A stretch of DNA of 64,000 nucleotides from Lymantria dispar (GCA_032191425.1 CM063464.1:9243001-9307000), one strand, 5' to 3'; shown: positions 19,059 to 29,242, numbered from the stretch's first letter. Numbers and translations: made by a program. The notes: a model not told the origin generated them from the sequence alone.

Positions 19059-19204
19059 GATATAAAAATATAGTTGGTTACTTTGCCTTCTTCTTACTGA
19101 AGGAGGAAATATAGGGTTGGATGTCCGGACCGGACAAAATTTTATAGGGGTTTCATGAGATGCAAAATAGCCTAAGTTACCCGTCATATAGACGCTCTCC
19201 TTTT

Positions 19205-19346
19205 ATAAAACAGAAGGAAAACTCGAAATAAAACCCTATACCTACACAACTGACCAGCGTGGTTATAATAGGTAATTTTCTTCTGATCGTAAAAAAGGCT
19301 CGAGCCGAACAGTAGAACGTATATGAGCTCAAATGGATGATCATAG
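19205..19346 (+). mobile_element. TGA-SINE 3' half
   Basis: From ACAGAAGGAAAACTCGAAAT to GTATATGAGCTCAAATGGAT. The 5' half is missing. Confidence 0.75.
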
Positions 19347-19358
19347 GAGCCAGTTACA

Positions 19359-19363
<5 letters not shown>

Positions 19364-19431
<68 letters not shown>
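19364..19431. repeat. (TA)n microsatellite
   Basis: Uninterrupted TA dinucleotides for about 68 bp. The two overlapping 'IYIYIY' frames here are artefacts. Confidence 0.95.
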
Positions 19432-19433
<2 letters not shown>

Positions 19434-20644
19434 TTATTTATTCATCTCTTGCACAATCCTTAGACATTATGTATTTTTATTTTATTACAATACAATGGTT
19501 TTATTCGGTATTAGTCTGTACATTGCAGTATGTAAGCCTTCCCTATAAAACGCCACAGTCATTCTGCGATAAGGTTATTACCATAAGTCCATAACTGCCA
19601 CCCTTACATGAGGATTAGCGATCGTAGTAAGGTGTAATAGATTTAATTTCTCAGTGATTTTTGTGTGAATGATCACACAGTGATTATTCAGGCGATTTTT
19701 ATAACTCCCACAGACAGGTACGCGATGATTATAATTGTATTTTCATCGCCGTCTGAACTTGGGGCTTTCTTTTTTTGATATCTGAACTAAAATTTTGATT
19801 GTAAAAATATTACCTACTATTTATTTTATGAACAGAATAGTAGCCTTAATTATATGACATTCTTGCGTTATGTCGTAAGTGCCTTACCAACAAAATTGCA
19901 CAGTTGAACAGTATGGCCAACCAAACAATATTTTATTAACCTCTCATCAATGCGGATAATAACAGTTTAATAGACACCAATTCATCTTCTGACAAAACCA
20001 ATACAGGATACATCTTGTTTAATAAAACTTATGCAATTTTCAACCATATTCCAATAGAACTAAAGGTAAGTTAGTGTTGTGAAGGTATTAGTTTTAATTG
20101 TCGACATAACAGTCACATCATCGTTATATTTGAATCGCGTGCCGTGATTCGGCAGATTCTATCAAAGAGATGCCGGACCACCAAAGTAAGTCGTGATCTA
20201 TTAGAGTCTATGTTATAATATCGATAGATTTGGTCATACCGTATGTTTGAAATTACTAAAGTTTAAACTAGTTGTGACAAATAGAAACCTATTAATGGCG
20301 AAATCAAGCAAAGTTTGGTCTATGAAATACGAATATTTTTACTGATTTTGTTGCGTTTCTACTAGATTTTTGAAGTTATATTTCTTTTAGTGCGTTAGAG
20401 AAAATAATGAGTAATTTTTTACGATGAGCGTGCATACCGTCACAAATGTCAACTAGATAATACGTTATAATAAAACTTACAATAATAATAGTTTATTGGT
20501 TAGATAAGGTAATTACAAGACGTATAACTTCTCTGGCCCCTAAACTAGCATTGTTATAATGTATTTCAGAGACCAGTATCCTCACTTATACTACAATACA
20601 AAGTTAAATCTTACATACAATTTACAAGTTACAACTACTTAATT
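19432..20644. other. Unassigned AT-rich spacer
   Basis: No frame with recognisable coding content, no named repeat, no RNA gene seen. Confidence 0.5.
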
Positions 20645-20893
20645 CATCATCATCATCATCATCATTGCAGCCCACATACGTCCCACTGTTGGGCTCGGAC
20701 CTCCTCCACAATGGGAGGGAATTTGACCTACTATACCATGCTGGTCAGACATGTTGGTATAGGGTTTCATTTCGAGTTTTCCTTCTCTTGCACAGATGTT
20801 ATGTGCATATTATATCCCATAGTCGTCTTATACGACATCCACGGGCAAGATAGGGAGTGGTGAATTGTATTCTTACTCCGTCACCACACGGAA
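20645..20893 (-). mobile_element. TGA-SINE, best preserved copy
   Basis: Reference copy of the most abundant family in the window (about 40 copies or fragments). In its own orientation (minus strand) it starts at a fixed 5' end CCGTGTGGTGACGGAGTAAG. The body has GATGTCGTA.AAGACGACTA and AACATGTCTGACCAGCATGG, and the end is CCCAACAGTGGGACGTATGT, GGGCTGCAATGATGATGATG and (TGA)n. The fixed 5' end, a roughly 235-bp length, a simple-repeat tail and a target duplication in the copy at 10198 suggest a SINE-like retroposon. The 3' end resembles that of the RTE-like LINE (TCCAGCAGTGGAC...AAATGATGATG). No open frame of its own and no clear pol III promoter. Confidence 0.85.
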
Positions 20894-20965
20894 AAAACTA
20901 CTTAATTATAATAATATTATTAATAAATAAAGATAAATTGGATATACATTTAGTTAATAAAAATT

Positions 20966-21060
20966 CGTGTGTATGTGTGCGTGTATGTGTGCGTGCGTAT
21001 GCGTGTGTTTGTGTGTGTGAATATGTGTTTGCATCTGTGCATTTGTCTGTACGTGTGTTT
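20966..21060. repeat. (GT)n-rich imperfect microsatellite
   Basis: Imperfect GT/GTGC run with interruptions. The cysteine/valine-rich frame over it is an artefact. Confidence 0.9.
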
Positions 21061-21440
21061 TTCACCTATTCATAATCATACTCTCAATATCGTCATACCT
21101 TAGTTCCGTAGTATACAAGGTATTTAATGTATTTCCTTTATTAGTGTCTTTTTTTCTACAACCGTAGGAAAATGCGAAGAATTTATTTTTAGAGAAAAGA
21201 ATATCTTGTTACCAAAGAGGTATATATAACTTCTTACATGTGTATACACACAGTTTTTTTAATTCTCGATGTTTTCAATACTTTTCAGCGCTCAGGACGA
21301 CTAAGTTGTTTTACGTCCAACAAGTCGTCGTTATTACAGTGGTTTTTATTTACCTGTGACAGTATTAATTACAAAATTAGAACCCATATTTTGATACAAA
21401 ATTATTACAAGTATGAAAAGAAAATCTTTTATATTTTATA
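21061..21440. other. Unassigned spacer
   Basis: AT-rich. An 80-codon frame (21238-21480) has no recognisable domain and runs into a microsatellite. Confidence 0.45.
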
Positions 21441-21611
21441 TCTTTTATACATATATAATTCTATCCGTGTGTGTGTGTGACTGAACTCCTCCTAAATGGC
21501 TGGACTGATTTTGATGATATTTCCAGTGAATTTGAAAACGGTTCAGATTAATAATTGGATCCGGTAAGTGGCACTGCGATTGATTCGAATAGTGTCGATT
21601 GGGTCAGCTAG
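21441..21611 (+). mobile_element. Second-type non-autonomous Helitron
   Basis: TC start (TCTTTTATACATATATAATT), GTGTGTGTGTGACTGAACTC, CTAAATGGCTGGACTGATTT, and GGGTCAGCTAG end with CTAG at 21608-21611 followed by T. Confidence 0.7.
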
Positions 21612-22119
21612 TGATTTTATATAATTTTTAGGATGCTTTGAATATATAAGTAATTATACAACGGTTTTACTTATTTATTGTATGTTATTTTATTAAAATT
21701 GATTGCTTTTTAAATTATAATAACAAATAAGAGTATTAATAGCTTACTTGTGAGACTGATAACAGTATCAGAAATAAAAACAGTTAATGTATTCGAAGCA
21801 ACCTTACTTTGAGTTATATTTATATTAGATATAGGCAAGGGTGTCTCGTTACAAAGTTCGAAATTTGGTTTTTATTCAAATATTGTATACTATGGTCGTG
21901 TAATATATACGGTAAAAATCTTAATGAATACATTTAATTCTGATAAAATTATCTAGTTATTTGAACTGATAACTAGTTTCGATAACGTTATTGTGAATTA
22001 TTATTTTAAATTAACGTTTTACTAATTAGCTATCTTTTTAATTATATCCCAATTTACTGTCTTTATGCTAATAAGTGACAACGTCCATATTTTATTAGAT
22101 AACTAAGCTTTTCACTTCC
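21612..22119. other. Unassigned AT-rich spacer
   Basis: No gene or repeat recognised. Confidence 0.5.
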
Positions 22120-22630
22120 GTGTGATGATGGAGTAAGAATACAGTTCACCCCTCCTTACCCGTGGGTGTCGTATAAGATGACTAAGCGATACGATGTGCA
22201 GATAATATATATGCAAAAGAGGGAAAATCGACTTAAAACCCTATTTTTTTTTTGGGGTAGGTTGCCGTCGTCGCGCTCCTCGCACCACTCCGTCCGGGGC
22301 AACAGAGGGGCGTAAGCACGCACACCCGCAACCGGGTGGGTTACGCGGCACGTCGCCTTCGTCGTTGGGCCGACCACCGGGGCAGGGTGACTTGACATCA
22401 GTGGTCGGCCTGACGGAATACCCCCCTATTTGGGGTATCCTCCCATCGACTGACGTCCCCCCCTCGCAGAGGACGTTGGTTTTTCAGCGGGTGACGGACT
22501 AATTCCCCGGTCATGTCACCCGGACTTAAAACCCTATGCCAATACTTCACACCAGTGGGGTGTAGTAGGTCAATTTTCTTTCCACTGTGGAGGAGCCCCG
22601 AGCCCAACAATGGGACCTGCTGAGATGATG
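22120..22630 (+). mobile_element. TGA-SINE copy split by an R1-like insertion
   Basis: 5' part 22120-22244 (GTGTGATGATGGAGTAAGAA) and 3' part 22523-22630 (AATGGGACCTGCTGAGATGA). Confidence 0.8.
22245..22522 (-). mobile_element. R1-like LINE 3' end, with target-site duplication
   Basis: T-run at 22245-22253 is the poly(A) side. A perfect 15-bp duplication GACTTAAAACCCTAT flanks it (22230-22244 and 22523-22537). Body matches the family 3' untranslated region (GTCGTTGGGCCGACCACCGG and similar). Confidence 0.85.
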
Positions 22631-23082
22631 AAACATTTAAAACTAGAATAAAGTTTTGATATATAGTTATCGATAAGTTAACTAACTCATCACTATCATT
22701 CTCAAAAGCACTCTCAAGAGGCACAATCAACACACATTGAATATTTCTTTGTTACGCCGAGTGATTTATTGATTGCGTCTGTGTCAACACCGGCTGGCAC
22801 TTTACACCGAGCTGAATACTTCATTTGATCCGGATTTTTATCGATAATAAAACCCGATCACGTTGCACATCACTCGTTAAATGTATTTAGTATACAAATG
22901 AGTTGATCGCGGCGGTCTGTACTTTCGAATTTTTATAAATGATTACTTTCTTTCTATTAGTTATGATTTCACGTTTTATTGTCGATGCTGATTTGTGTGC
23001 TTATTAATTTTGAAAGAGCCATGATATGAGCTTCCTTTGAATATAGAATTGAATAGATAGTAAATTAAGTTTATGTTTTAAT
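22631..23082. other. Unassigned spacer
   Basis: No gene recognised. 22750-22880 (CGCCGAGTGATTTATTG, GTCAACACCGGCTGGC) is a little GC-richer but has no open frame of note. Confidence 0.45.
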
Positions 23083-23093
23083 ATAACATTATC

Positions 23094-23331
23094 CTGTGAC
23101 GGCGACCGACGTCCCGGGAAGGGGACGTCGAGAGGAGGGGGTACCTCGCAGGGTATTCCATCGGGCCGACCACGGAGGACAAGGAACTCGGTACTCGGTA
23201 CCGGTCGACACAATGACGAAGGCGACGTGCTACGGTGGGTTATGATTTATGGGGCCGAGTACCGCCCCTCTGTCGCCCCGGACGGAGCCAGGCGGCGGGT
23301 GCGTGGACCAAAGCCCACCCCAAAAAAAAGC
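23094..23331 (+). mobile_element. R1-like LINE 3' end (subfamily 3), with target-site duplication
   Basis: Variant with CCCGGGAAGGGGACGTCGAG and GACAAGGAACTCGGTACTCG, related to 31106, 40410 and 53352. Poly(A) at 23322-23329. An 11-bp duplication ATAACATTATC flanks it (23083-23093 and 23332-23342). Confidence 0.8.
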
Positions 23332-23429
23332 ATAACATTATCATAATAGTAAAATCGTATAACAGAGATTCAATTTTAGCAAGATATATGTATGTTTCTG
23401 TTTGTGTAATAGAGGGAACTAAAGATTTT

Positions 23430-23720
23430 ATATCTTAGGAAGGAAGGCCAGATCTTAGTGTCCTAATGTAAAATTTTATAGGGATTTCTTGAAAAAAAAA
23501 AACAGCTTAAGTTACTGCTTATATAGACAGCTACGTGTAGTAGAATATTATCAGAATTAGTCGAACTTCCAGATGGTAGTAAAATATTACTAAAATCGGT
23601 CCTGTCATTTGAAAGGTTACCCGGAATAAACAGACATACAAAAAAAATTTAAAGGGGGTTTTTAGGCATAGGTATCGTGTAAAGAACCGCGCGAGCGTTA
23701 GAATAATAACGTATAGAAGG
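23430..23720 (-). mobile_element. Decayed Helitron-like fragment
   Basis: CGGTCCTGTCATTTGAAAGG, TTACCCGGAATAAACAGACA and TTTAGGCATAGGTATCGTGT match the interior of the main Helitron subfamily read in reverse. Ends are lost. Confidence 0.4.
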
Positions 23721-23865
23721 ATAGTATCGGTACTTAAAGCGATCAAAACATGAAGCCAAAAAAACTACATGCGTGCAAGCAATAACACACGTACACACGC
23801 ACACCACTACACAAATTATGAAATCAAATTTTGTGTTTATTAAAATAAATCGTTTTTAAAAGTAA

Positions 23866-24150
23866 TGTTGCTAGCGTCCGATTCGTGGTCGCCACTCAAG
23901 AACCTTTCTTCCCCAACGGTTGTCGGTTCGACGAGCGATGTGTCCTGCCCATTGCCATTTCAACGTGCTAATTCTACGGGCTATGTCGGTTACACCCGTT
24001 CTTCTACGGATTTGCGTGTTCCAGATTTTATCACGTAGAGAAATACCGTGCGATGGAGAGGGCTATCCTCTCCATAGCACGCTGAGCGACTTTGAGCTTT
24101 TTATGAGGCTGACATTTAGAGACCCCATTTCAGTGCCGTAAGTTATCGGC
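23866..24150 (-). pseudogene. RTE/BovB-like LINE C-terminal fragment
   Basis: On the minus strand it encodes pieces of SLNVSLIKKLKVAQRAMER, then after a palindromic disruption RRTGVTDIARRISTLKWQWA-like residues and NRWGRKVLEWRPR. Its sequence matches 42080-42690 and 60857-61560 closely. Part of the 'AMLGISLRD' region is replaced by an inverted duplication (24046-24080). Both ends are truncated; the 3' untranslated region and (TGA)n are missing. Confidence 0.75.
24046..24080. repeat. Quasi-palindrome in an RTE fragment
   Basis: Arms 24046-24060 and 24066-24080 (15 bp, one mismatch) around the loop GCTAT. Comparison with the RTE copy at 61180-61205 shows the inverted arm is extra sequence. Confidence 0.8.
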
Positions 24151-24183
24151 ACTGCAACGTGGGCTCTAAGGTTAGGTTTGTCA

Positions 24184-24664
24184 TAACATGTAAATGATAT
24201 CCTCCGTCGGGCCTTTACCAGCGCGAACTGCCGCTATTTTAGAACCTTGCTGCCTAGTTCGCGCTGATGGTAAGAGGCCCGATAGTATGACATTAATTCC
24301 GTGGAAGATGGGTCGACCTTTGGTATGGGACGCAACTTGTGTTGATATCCTAGCACCGTCACATCTAACCGGAACTGAAATTAAGGCTGGAGCAGCGGCT
24401 GAATCAGCAGAGAACCTCAAAAGGCGCAAATACTGTACTCTAGACAGTGTATACATATTTGAGCCTTTTGGGGTAGAAACTTTAGGACCGTGGGGGCCTG
24501 GTGCCCATAATATATTTAAAGATTTAAGTAAGCGCCTTAATGAAGCGACACGTGATCGGAATGCTGGGCTTTACTTGGCACAGAGGTTAAGCATTGCTAT
24601 CCAATATGGCAATGCTGCCAACGTTCTGGGCACGTTACCTACTGGCAGCAGTTTATTTGAATAA
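24184..24664 (+). pseudogene. Restriction-like endonuclease domain ORF remnant
   Basis: An open frame from ATG 24194 to TAA 24662-24664 gives 156 residues. The key stretch is DGKRPDSMTLIPWKMGRPLV then WDATCVD, that is RPD followed about 15 residues later by D. This fits the R/K-PD-x(12-16)-D pattern of the restriction-like (PD-(D/E)XK) endonucleases of some non-LTR retroelements. Downstream are KAGAAAESAENLKRRKY, FEPFGVETLGPWGPGA and AQRLSIAIQYGNAANVLGTL, a block I recall as a common C-terminal tail of metazoan retroelement polyproteins. Residues just before (HVNDILRRAFTSANC, 24187-24231) are in another frame, so a frameshift near 24233 separates them and the ATG is not the true start. No reverse transcriptase is attached. 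An RTE fragment on the opposite strand ends about 40 bp upstream. Confidence 0.6.
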
Positions 24665-25006
24665 GTATTTGTCTCCTATTTGGAGTATTTAGACCACTTA
24701 GTTTTCTGTTAGTATTATTACTGTAATACTTTAGAATTTACAGTGTTATATTGGATGGTTTTACCGGTATTTTATAGTAATATACATAATGTAGAGACAG
24801 TTCTGAGATGTAGAATATGTTAATTAACAAATTATAATAATAATTACATGTAAATTATTATGTTTAAATATTTGAACACTTATAAAGTATCATTAATAAT
24901 AGTGTAGGGTTTTAAAGGTTAAATAAGTTGTACAAAGGAATAACGTTATCCCATACAAACTTTGAAGTTAAAACCGATTTTACGATCATATGCAAAATGT
25001 TTTTTA
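24665..25006. other. Unassigned AT-rich spacer
   Basis: No gene or repeat recognised; possibly the 3' untranslated part of the element above. Confidence 0.45.
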
Positions 25007-25216
25007 CTAGCAACCCACCCTCGCCTCGCTTCGGTTTCAGTCGCCTTACCCGCGTAGTTCCCGTTCCCGTGGGAACACCGGCATAAAATATAGCGTATGT
25101 TACTCCTTGATATTATAGCTTTCCATTGGTCAAAGAATTTTTGAAATCGGTTCGATAGTTTAAGCGTGAAAGTGTAACAAACAAACTTACCTTCTCATTT
25201 ATAATATTAATAAAGA
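25007..25216 (-). mobile_element. Non-autonomous Helitron
   Basis: CTAG at 25007-25010 (minus-strand 3' end) and minus-strand 5' end TCTTTATTAATATTATAAAT at 25216. Same type as 4352-4586. Confidence 0.8.
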
Positions 25217-25437
25217 TAAGCTTTAGCCATTTAACGGTTGTCACAGTAATGGCTGTTATGGTAACCATTGACATTTTAAGCGTTGCTATGATAATCATTG
25301 CAATCATAAATGTTGGTTAATTAAATTGTTAAGGATTTTTTGACAATTAAATAATATCGTCACATAAATCCAGTGAAATATATATACAATAGGCTCCATC
25401 TATGCCTGCACAACAACATCTTTGTAAATTATCATTA

Positions 25438-25655
25438 AGGATCATTTTAGCTCATAATACGTCCCGCTGTTGGGGTGGAGCCCCCTCGACAATAGGAGGG
25501 AAATTGACTTTACTATACCATGCTGCTATGACAGGTTGGTATAGGGTTTTATTTCGAATTTTCCTTCTCTTACATAGATGTTCTATGTATGTATTATTAA
25601 TCGATTATTAATCCCTTAGTCGTCTTTTACGATACCCACGGGTAAGAAGTGCTAC
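25438..25655 (-). mobile_element. TGA-SINE copy, 5' end truncated
   Basis: From ATCATTTTAGCTCATAATAC to ACCCACGGGTAAGA, where an E-SINE tail takes over. Confidence 0.8.
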
Positions 25656-25802
25656 CTTTAGTTTCACTGAACCCCATTGCACGCATTCACACTCCCTTCA
25701 CTTTCTACACGGTAGGCAACGGCCTAGCAAAGCATGAACGGCAGCAACACTTACCATCAGGTGTACTGTTTGCTCTTTTGCCACCGTTTGCGATAAAATA
25801 AC
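25656..25802 (+). mobile_element. E-SINE 3' part
   Basis: CGCATTCACACTCCCTTCAC, CAACACTTACCATCAGGTGT and CACCGTTTGCGATAAAAT. The head is lost at the TGA-SINE junction. Confidence 0.75.
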
Positions 25803-25837
25803 CGAATTTTATTTTACTTTTTTTTTCTTTTCATGAG

Positions 25838-26022
25838 AAAACCTGCACTAAGGAAAATATTGCGGGGGAATCTATAAACATATAATTAACGGACATAAAT
25901 TACATCCAGACGCAGAACACAATTTTTAGATTGCAGTGTGGTCTTGGATGGGATTCGAACCTACGAAAGTGGTATTGTAGGTCGGTATCTTAACCACTGC
26001 GCCATCCGTTCAGTCAAATTAA
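25838..26022 (-). mobile_element. tRNA-derived SINE, clear promoter boxes
   Basis: Minus strand: box A TGGCGCAGTGG (25994-26004) and box B GGTTCGAATCC (25951-25961), about 35 bp apart, then the family body TGTAATTTATGTCCGTTAAT and the CCCCCGCAATATT end. Best promoter match in the window. Confidence 0.85.
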
Positions 26023-26338
26023 GTCAAAATTATATGATATATGAACATTTGAATGAAAAATATATCTACCTAAAAAGGACCTAAATTATGATCGCTTGAT
26101 ATGGCAAGGTTATGTACTAATTAAGTTATATAATTACTACACATATATAAATGGCCTCTCTCGACATAATGTTGTTAAAATACAATAGAAAACTACAATT
26201 AACGCAACGGGTGGTCCCTGTTGTTTGGAAAGAATTGAATTCCACAATAACAATTAACAAGGCATTCATTATAATTGTAAGCTTACCTATAATGTAGAAA
26301 ATGCGAGACTGTGTTGGTAAAAGAAGAAAGAAGACTTC
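26023..26338. other. Unassigned AT-rich spacer
   Basis: A 98-codon minus-strand frame (26126-26422) runs into the next SINE and shows no domain. Confidence 0.45.
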
Positions 26339-26534
26339 ACAGATGGCGTAGTGGTTAAGATACTGACCTGCCACAACCAGTGTCGCAGGTTCCCACGTAG
26401 GACAACACTTTATGCAATCCACAAATTGTTGTTCTGAGTCTGGATGTAATTTGCGTCCGTTAATTATATGTTTGTAAAGTCCCTCGCAATCCTAGGATTA
26501 ATTGCTTAGAGCAAGGTGTTGTCTTAAAAGAAAA
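26339..26534 (+). mobile_element. tRNA-derived SINE
   Basis: Box A TGGCGTAGTGG (26344-26354), decayed box B AGGTTCCCACG, body TGTTCTGAGTCTGGATGTAA and CGTCCGTTAATTATATGTTT, end AAGTCCCTCGCAATCCTAGG. Inverted relative to the copy at 25838-26022. Confidence 0.8.
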
Positions 26535-26702
26535 GTTTTTTTTTTTAAATTGGTAAAAAAGATGTCTGAGTAATCATCAGTGACTTCATCCATGAGCTCA
26601 ATGAAGTCCACTGTCAGATAAAGAGCTTTCTATAAGGTATAAAGTCAAGAAGACCACCACAGGATTGCAAGAGACTGAGTACTTATTACATAGAATATAT
26701 GG

Positions 26703-27097
26703 TTGACCGAGCTTCGCTCGGCATATTTTTATCGAATTTATTTAGATATATATTACTAAAAAATAAAAAATAAATAATGAAAAATATATAAAAAATTACA
26801 AAAAGAGAATAATAATAACACCGAGATTCGAACCGACGCTGTTTGATTGAAAAATACCAAAATTAAAACCTGTCATCTTCCCATCTGCCAGCTACCATCC
26901 CAGCTATCGTAACTCATGACGTTACCATCGAAATTTGAATTCATATTCTTTTAAAATTTAATGTCATTGTTTATTTTACTAAAAACACGGACAAAACAAC
27001 ATTTTCTATAAATAAAACCTAGCTGATCGATTTTTTGAACCCGAATCCTCTAGTATGCCAAGTTTCAACAAAATCGTTGGTGCCGTTTCCGAGATCC

Positions 27098-27100
<3 letters not shown>
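26703..27100 (-). mobile_element. Composite repeat RepG with tRNA-like segment
   Basis: Inverted, longer copy of 8463-8815. Minus strand begins TCAGGATCTCGGAAACGGCA and includes GATTCGGGTTCAAAAAATCG, GCGTCGGTTCGAATCTCGGT (box B-like) and CCGAGCGAAGCTCGG, a perfect GC stem near the 3' end. A TA microsatellite abuts its 5' end. Confidence 0.65.

Positions 27101-27131
<31 letters not shown>
27101..27131. repeat. (TA)n microsatellite
   Basis: AT dinucleotide run directly at the end of RepG. Confidence 0.9.
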
Positions 27132-27133
<2 letters not shown>

Positions 27134-27196
27134 AGAATTGCTCGTTTAAAGATATAAGATTTGATTACACAGTAACAGTGGTGAAAATAAATAAAA

Positions 27197-27395
27197 CCGT
27201 GTGGTGACAGAGTACAAATACAATTGCTCACTTCCTCAATCTTGTTTGTGGATGACGTAAAGGACGAATAAGGGATATCATATGCCACTAAAAGCTAAAA
27301 TAGAAGGAAAATTTTAAATAAAATTCTATAGCAGCCCGTTTGACCAGTGTGCCACGGTAGGTAAATTTTTCTTCTATTGAGGAGGAAACTCGAGC
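27197..27395 (+). mobile_element. TGA-SINE copy, tail lost
   Basis: From GTGTGGTGACAGAGTACAAA to GAGGAGGAAACTCGAGCCG, where the next element starts. Confidence 0.75.
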
Positions 27396-27407
27396 CGTTG
27401 TTATGTT

Positions 27408-27589
27408 CAAATAAAATTAGGACTTCTCCTTGAAATCGATAGTAGCGCCACCTACCGGGTCCAATTGTGAATCTAAACTATTCTCGAATTCCCTTGAATA
27501 CGCACAAAAAATTTCATCAACATCGGTTCAGCCGTTTAGGAGTAAGTTCATTGACATACACACGTACACAAGAAATTTATATATAAAGA
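27408..27589 (-). mobile_element. Second-type non-autonomous Helitron, 3' end lost
   Basis: AGTAGCGCCACCTACCGGGT, CATCGGTTCAGCCGTTTAGG and minus-strand 5' end TCTTTATATATAAATTTCTT at 27589. Confidence 0.65.
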
Positions 27590-27756
27590 TAGAATAACAG
27601 GTAGATATTAATCTCTGTAATAACGATGACTTATGGGATGTGAGACACCATGGTCCTCCTGTGATCTCACATAAGGAAATATTTGAAACTTAAATACAAA
27701 TTGAATAAGATCTATAAACATTTTTTGATAATAAGGCAATGATGGTATTATAAGTT

Positions 27757-27860
27757 TAAAGGCACAGATGGCCTAGTGGTTAAGATTGGCACCCACGTCC
27801 TGGGTTCCATTTATTGTTCTGAGCTCAGCTTTAAGGCTTTCAGCTTCCTAATATAACCTC
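27757..27860 (+). mobile_element. tRNA-derived SINE fragment
   Basis: Head GATGGCCTAGTGGTTAAGAT with box A; body broken after TTGTTCTGAGCTCAGC. Confidence 0.6.
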
Positions 27861-28856
27861 GGCATTGAATTGTCTATACAGTTTAAAAATATTTCATTAG
27901 ATCAAATATTCTATAGATTTTATCGTAAATCTGGAGATTTCAGATAGGCATATTAATTAAGCACAACTACTAGTTTTTTTTCGTTAAAACCACATATTAA
28001 ATTGCTTCGTCATCTTGCTATGTAACAAAATCTATGTTTGAATCGATAAGGTACTTGAGACCATCGTTTTCCATCGATTTAATACTACTTCACTTTAATT
28101 TGATAAGATTTAGATACAAGAAGATAACTTATGATTTCGTTTTCATTGATTATAGTTTCAGTTATTTATATAACTAATATTATTATCGTCATTTCGTTAT
28201 TAAATCTTGATGAAGTACCAATTTAGAGATTGCTTGCGTTCTCAAATCAAAGATGTGGAAGTAGACGGACTTAGGCTTACTCCCATGAGTAGGTGTTATC
28301 AAAATCTTTGAATGAAACTTTTTTGCCATAGTTACTTAAGTAGGATATTAGAACAATTTTCTTCTTAATGTATAGAAAAAGATTACATATATGGATTGTA
28401 AAGAAAACTGAAACGAGAAGAAATTAAAACTTTAGAAGGGTTTTTTCACTGTTTAATAGAATAAAAATATATTGTAAAATTAAATTATTTTTGTGGATTT
28501 TATAGTGGTTTTATTTGATTTTAGATTACCCAACGTTTCGAACACACACTCACATAAACCATAAGTGCTAAAATCCTTAAATATTAGTTTTTTAAATGTA
28601 ATATTCGTGTAAATATCAGTAATCATTATAAAAATATATAAAATGTAAGTTTGGTATTGAAAAAAATAACTGCGTGTTAAATACATGCACTTGTGGCTTG
28701 GTTTATAAATCGAGATATCAAATCTGCTGAGGGTTGAGCTCTCAGTATTGATTGACTCGATTTTTCCGTATTGGCACTTCCCGATCTTACCACTATAAGT
28801 AACGGTAAAGAATCTTGAATTTACCTGACCATAAATACAGTAATTATTAAGGTAAT
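27861..28856. other. Unassigned spacer with a Penelope-associated motif
   Basis: AT-rich. 28485-28560 holds GATTACCCAACGTTTCGAAC, related to sequences at 34330-34400 and 49440-49580. The 130-codon minus-strand frame (28480-28872) has no recognisable domain. Confidence 0.4.
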
Positions 28857-29063
28857 CGTCATCGCAGCCCACATACGTCCCACTATTGGGCTCCGGCCTC
28901 CTCCACTATGGGAGGGAATTTGACCTACTATACCATGCTGGTCAGATCGAGTTTGCTTTCTCTTACACAGATGTTATGTGCATATTATATCCCATAGTCG
29001 TCTTTTACGACATCCACGGGCAAGATAGGGAGTAGTGAATTGTATTCTTACTCTGTCACCACG
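28857..29063 (-). mobile_element. TGA-SINE copy with internal deletion
   Basis: GTCATCGCAGCCCACATACG through TCTGTCACCACGTAGG. About 30 bp around TTGGTATAGGGTTT are deleted. Confidence 0.8.
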
Positions 29064-29242
29064 TAGGTAGGTAATAAGGTCATTCAATGGAATAATCTAG
29101 TATTAATTTTTAAAGCAAACGTTTTGGCGTTGAATAAATGTGTGACCCGGACTATTTTTACTGAATTTCTAAAATATTTTAGTGATATTCTTCATTTTAT
29201 CACCTAATTCTATCCTATTCTATCATATTCATGAATTTGTAA

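Noticed and set aside
19333..19594. Two open frames with long Ile-Tyr runs
   Set aside because: Translation of a pure TA microsatellite; not coding. The same applies to 53117-53332.
25951..26004. Possible tRNA gene (good box A and box B)
   Set aside because: The boxes belong to a dispersed SINE with a conserved non-tRNA body. No acceptor stem pairing is evident, and the same head recurs at 6148, 26339, 46397, 49798 and 59295.
27019..27288. 89-codon minus-strand frame
   Set aside because: It spans a microsatellite and two different repeats; a chance open frame.
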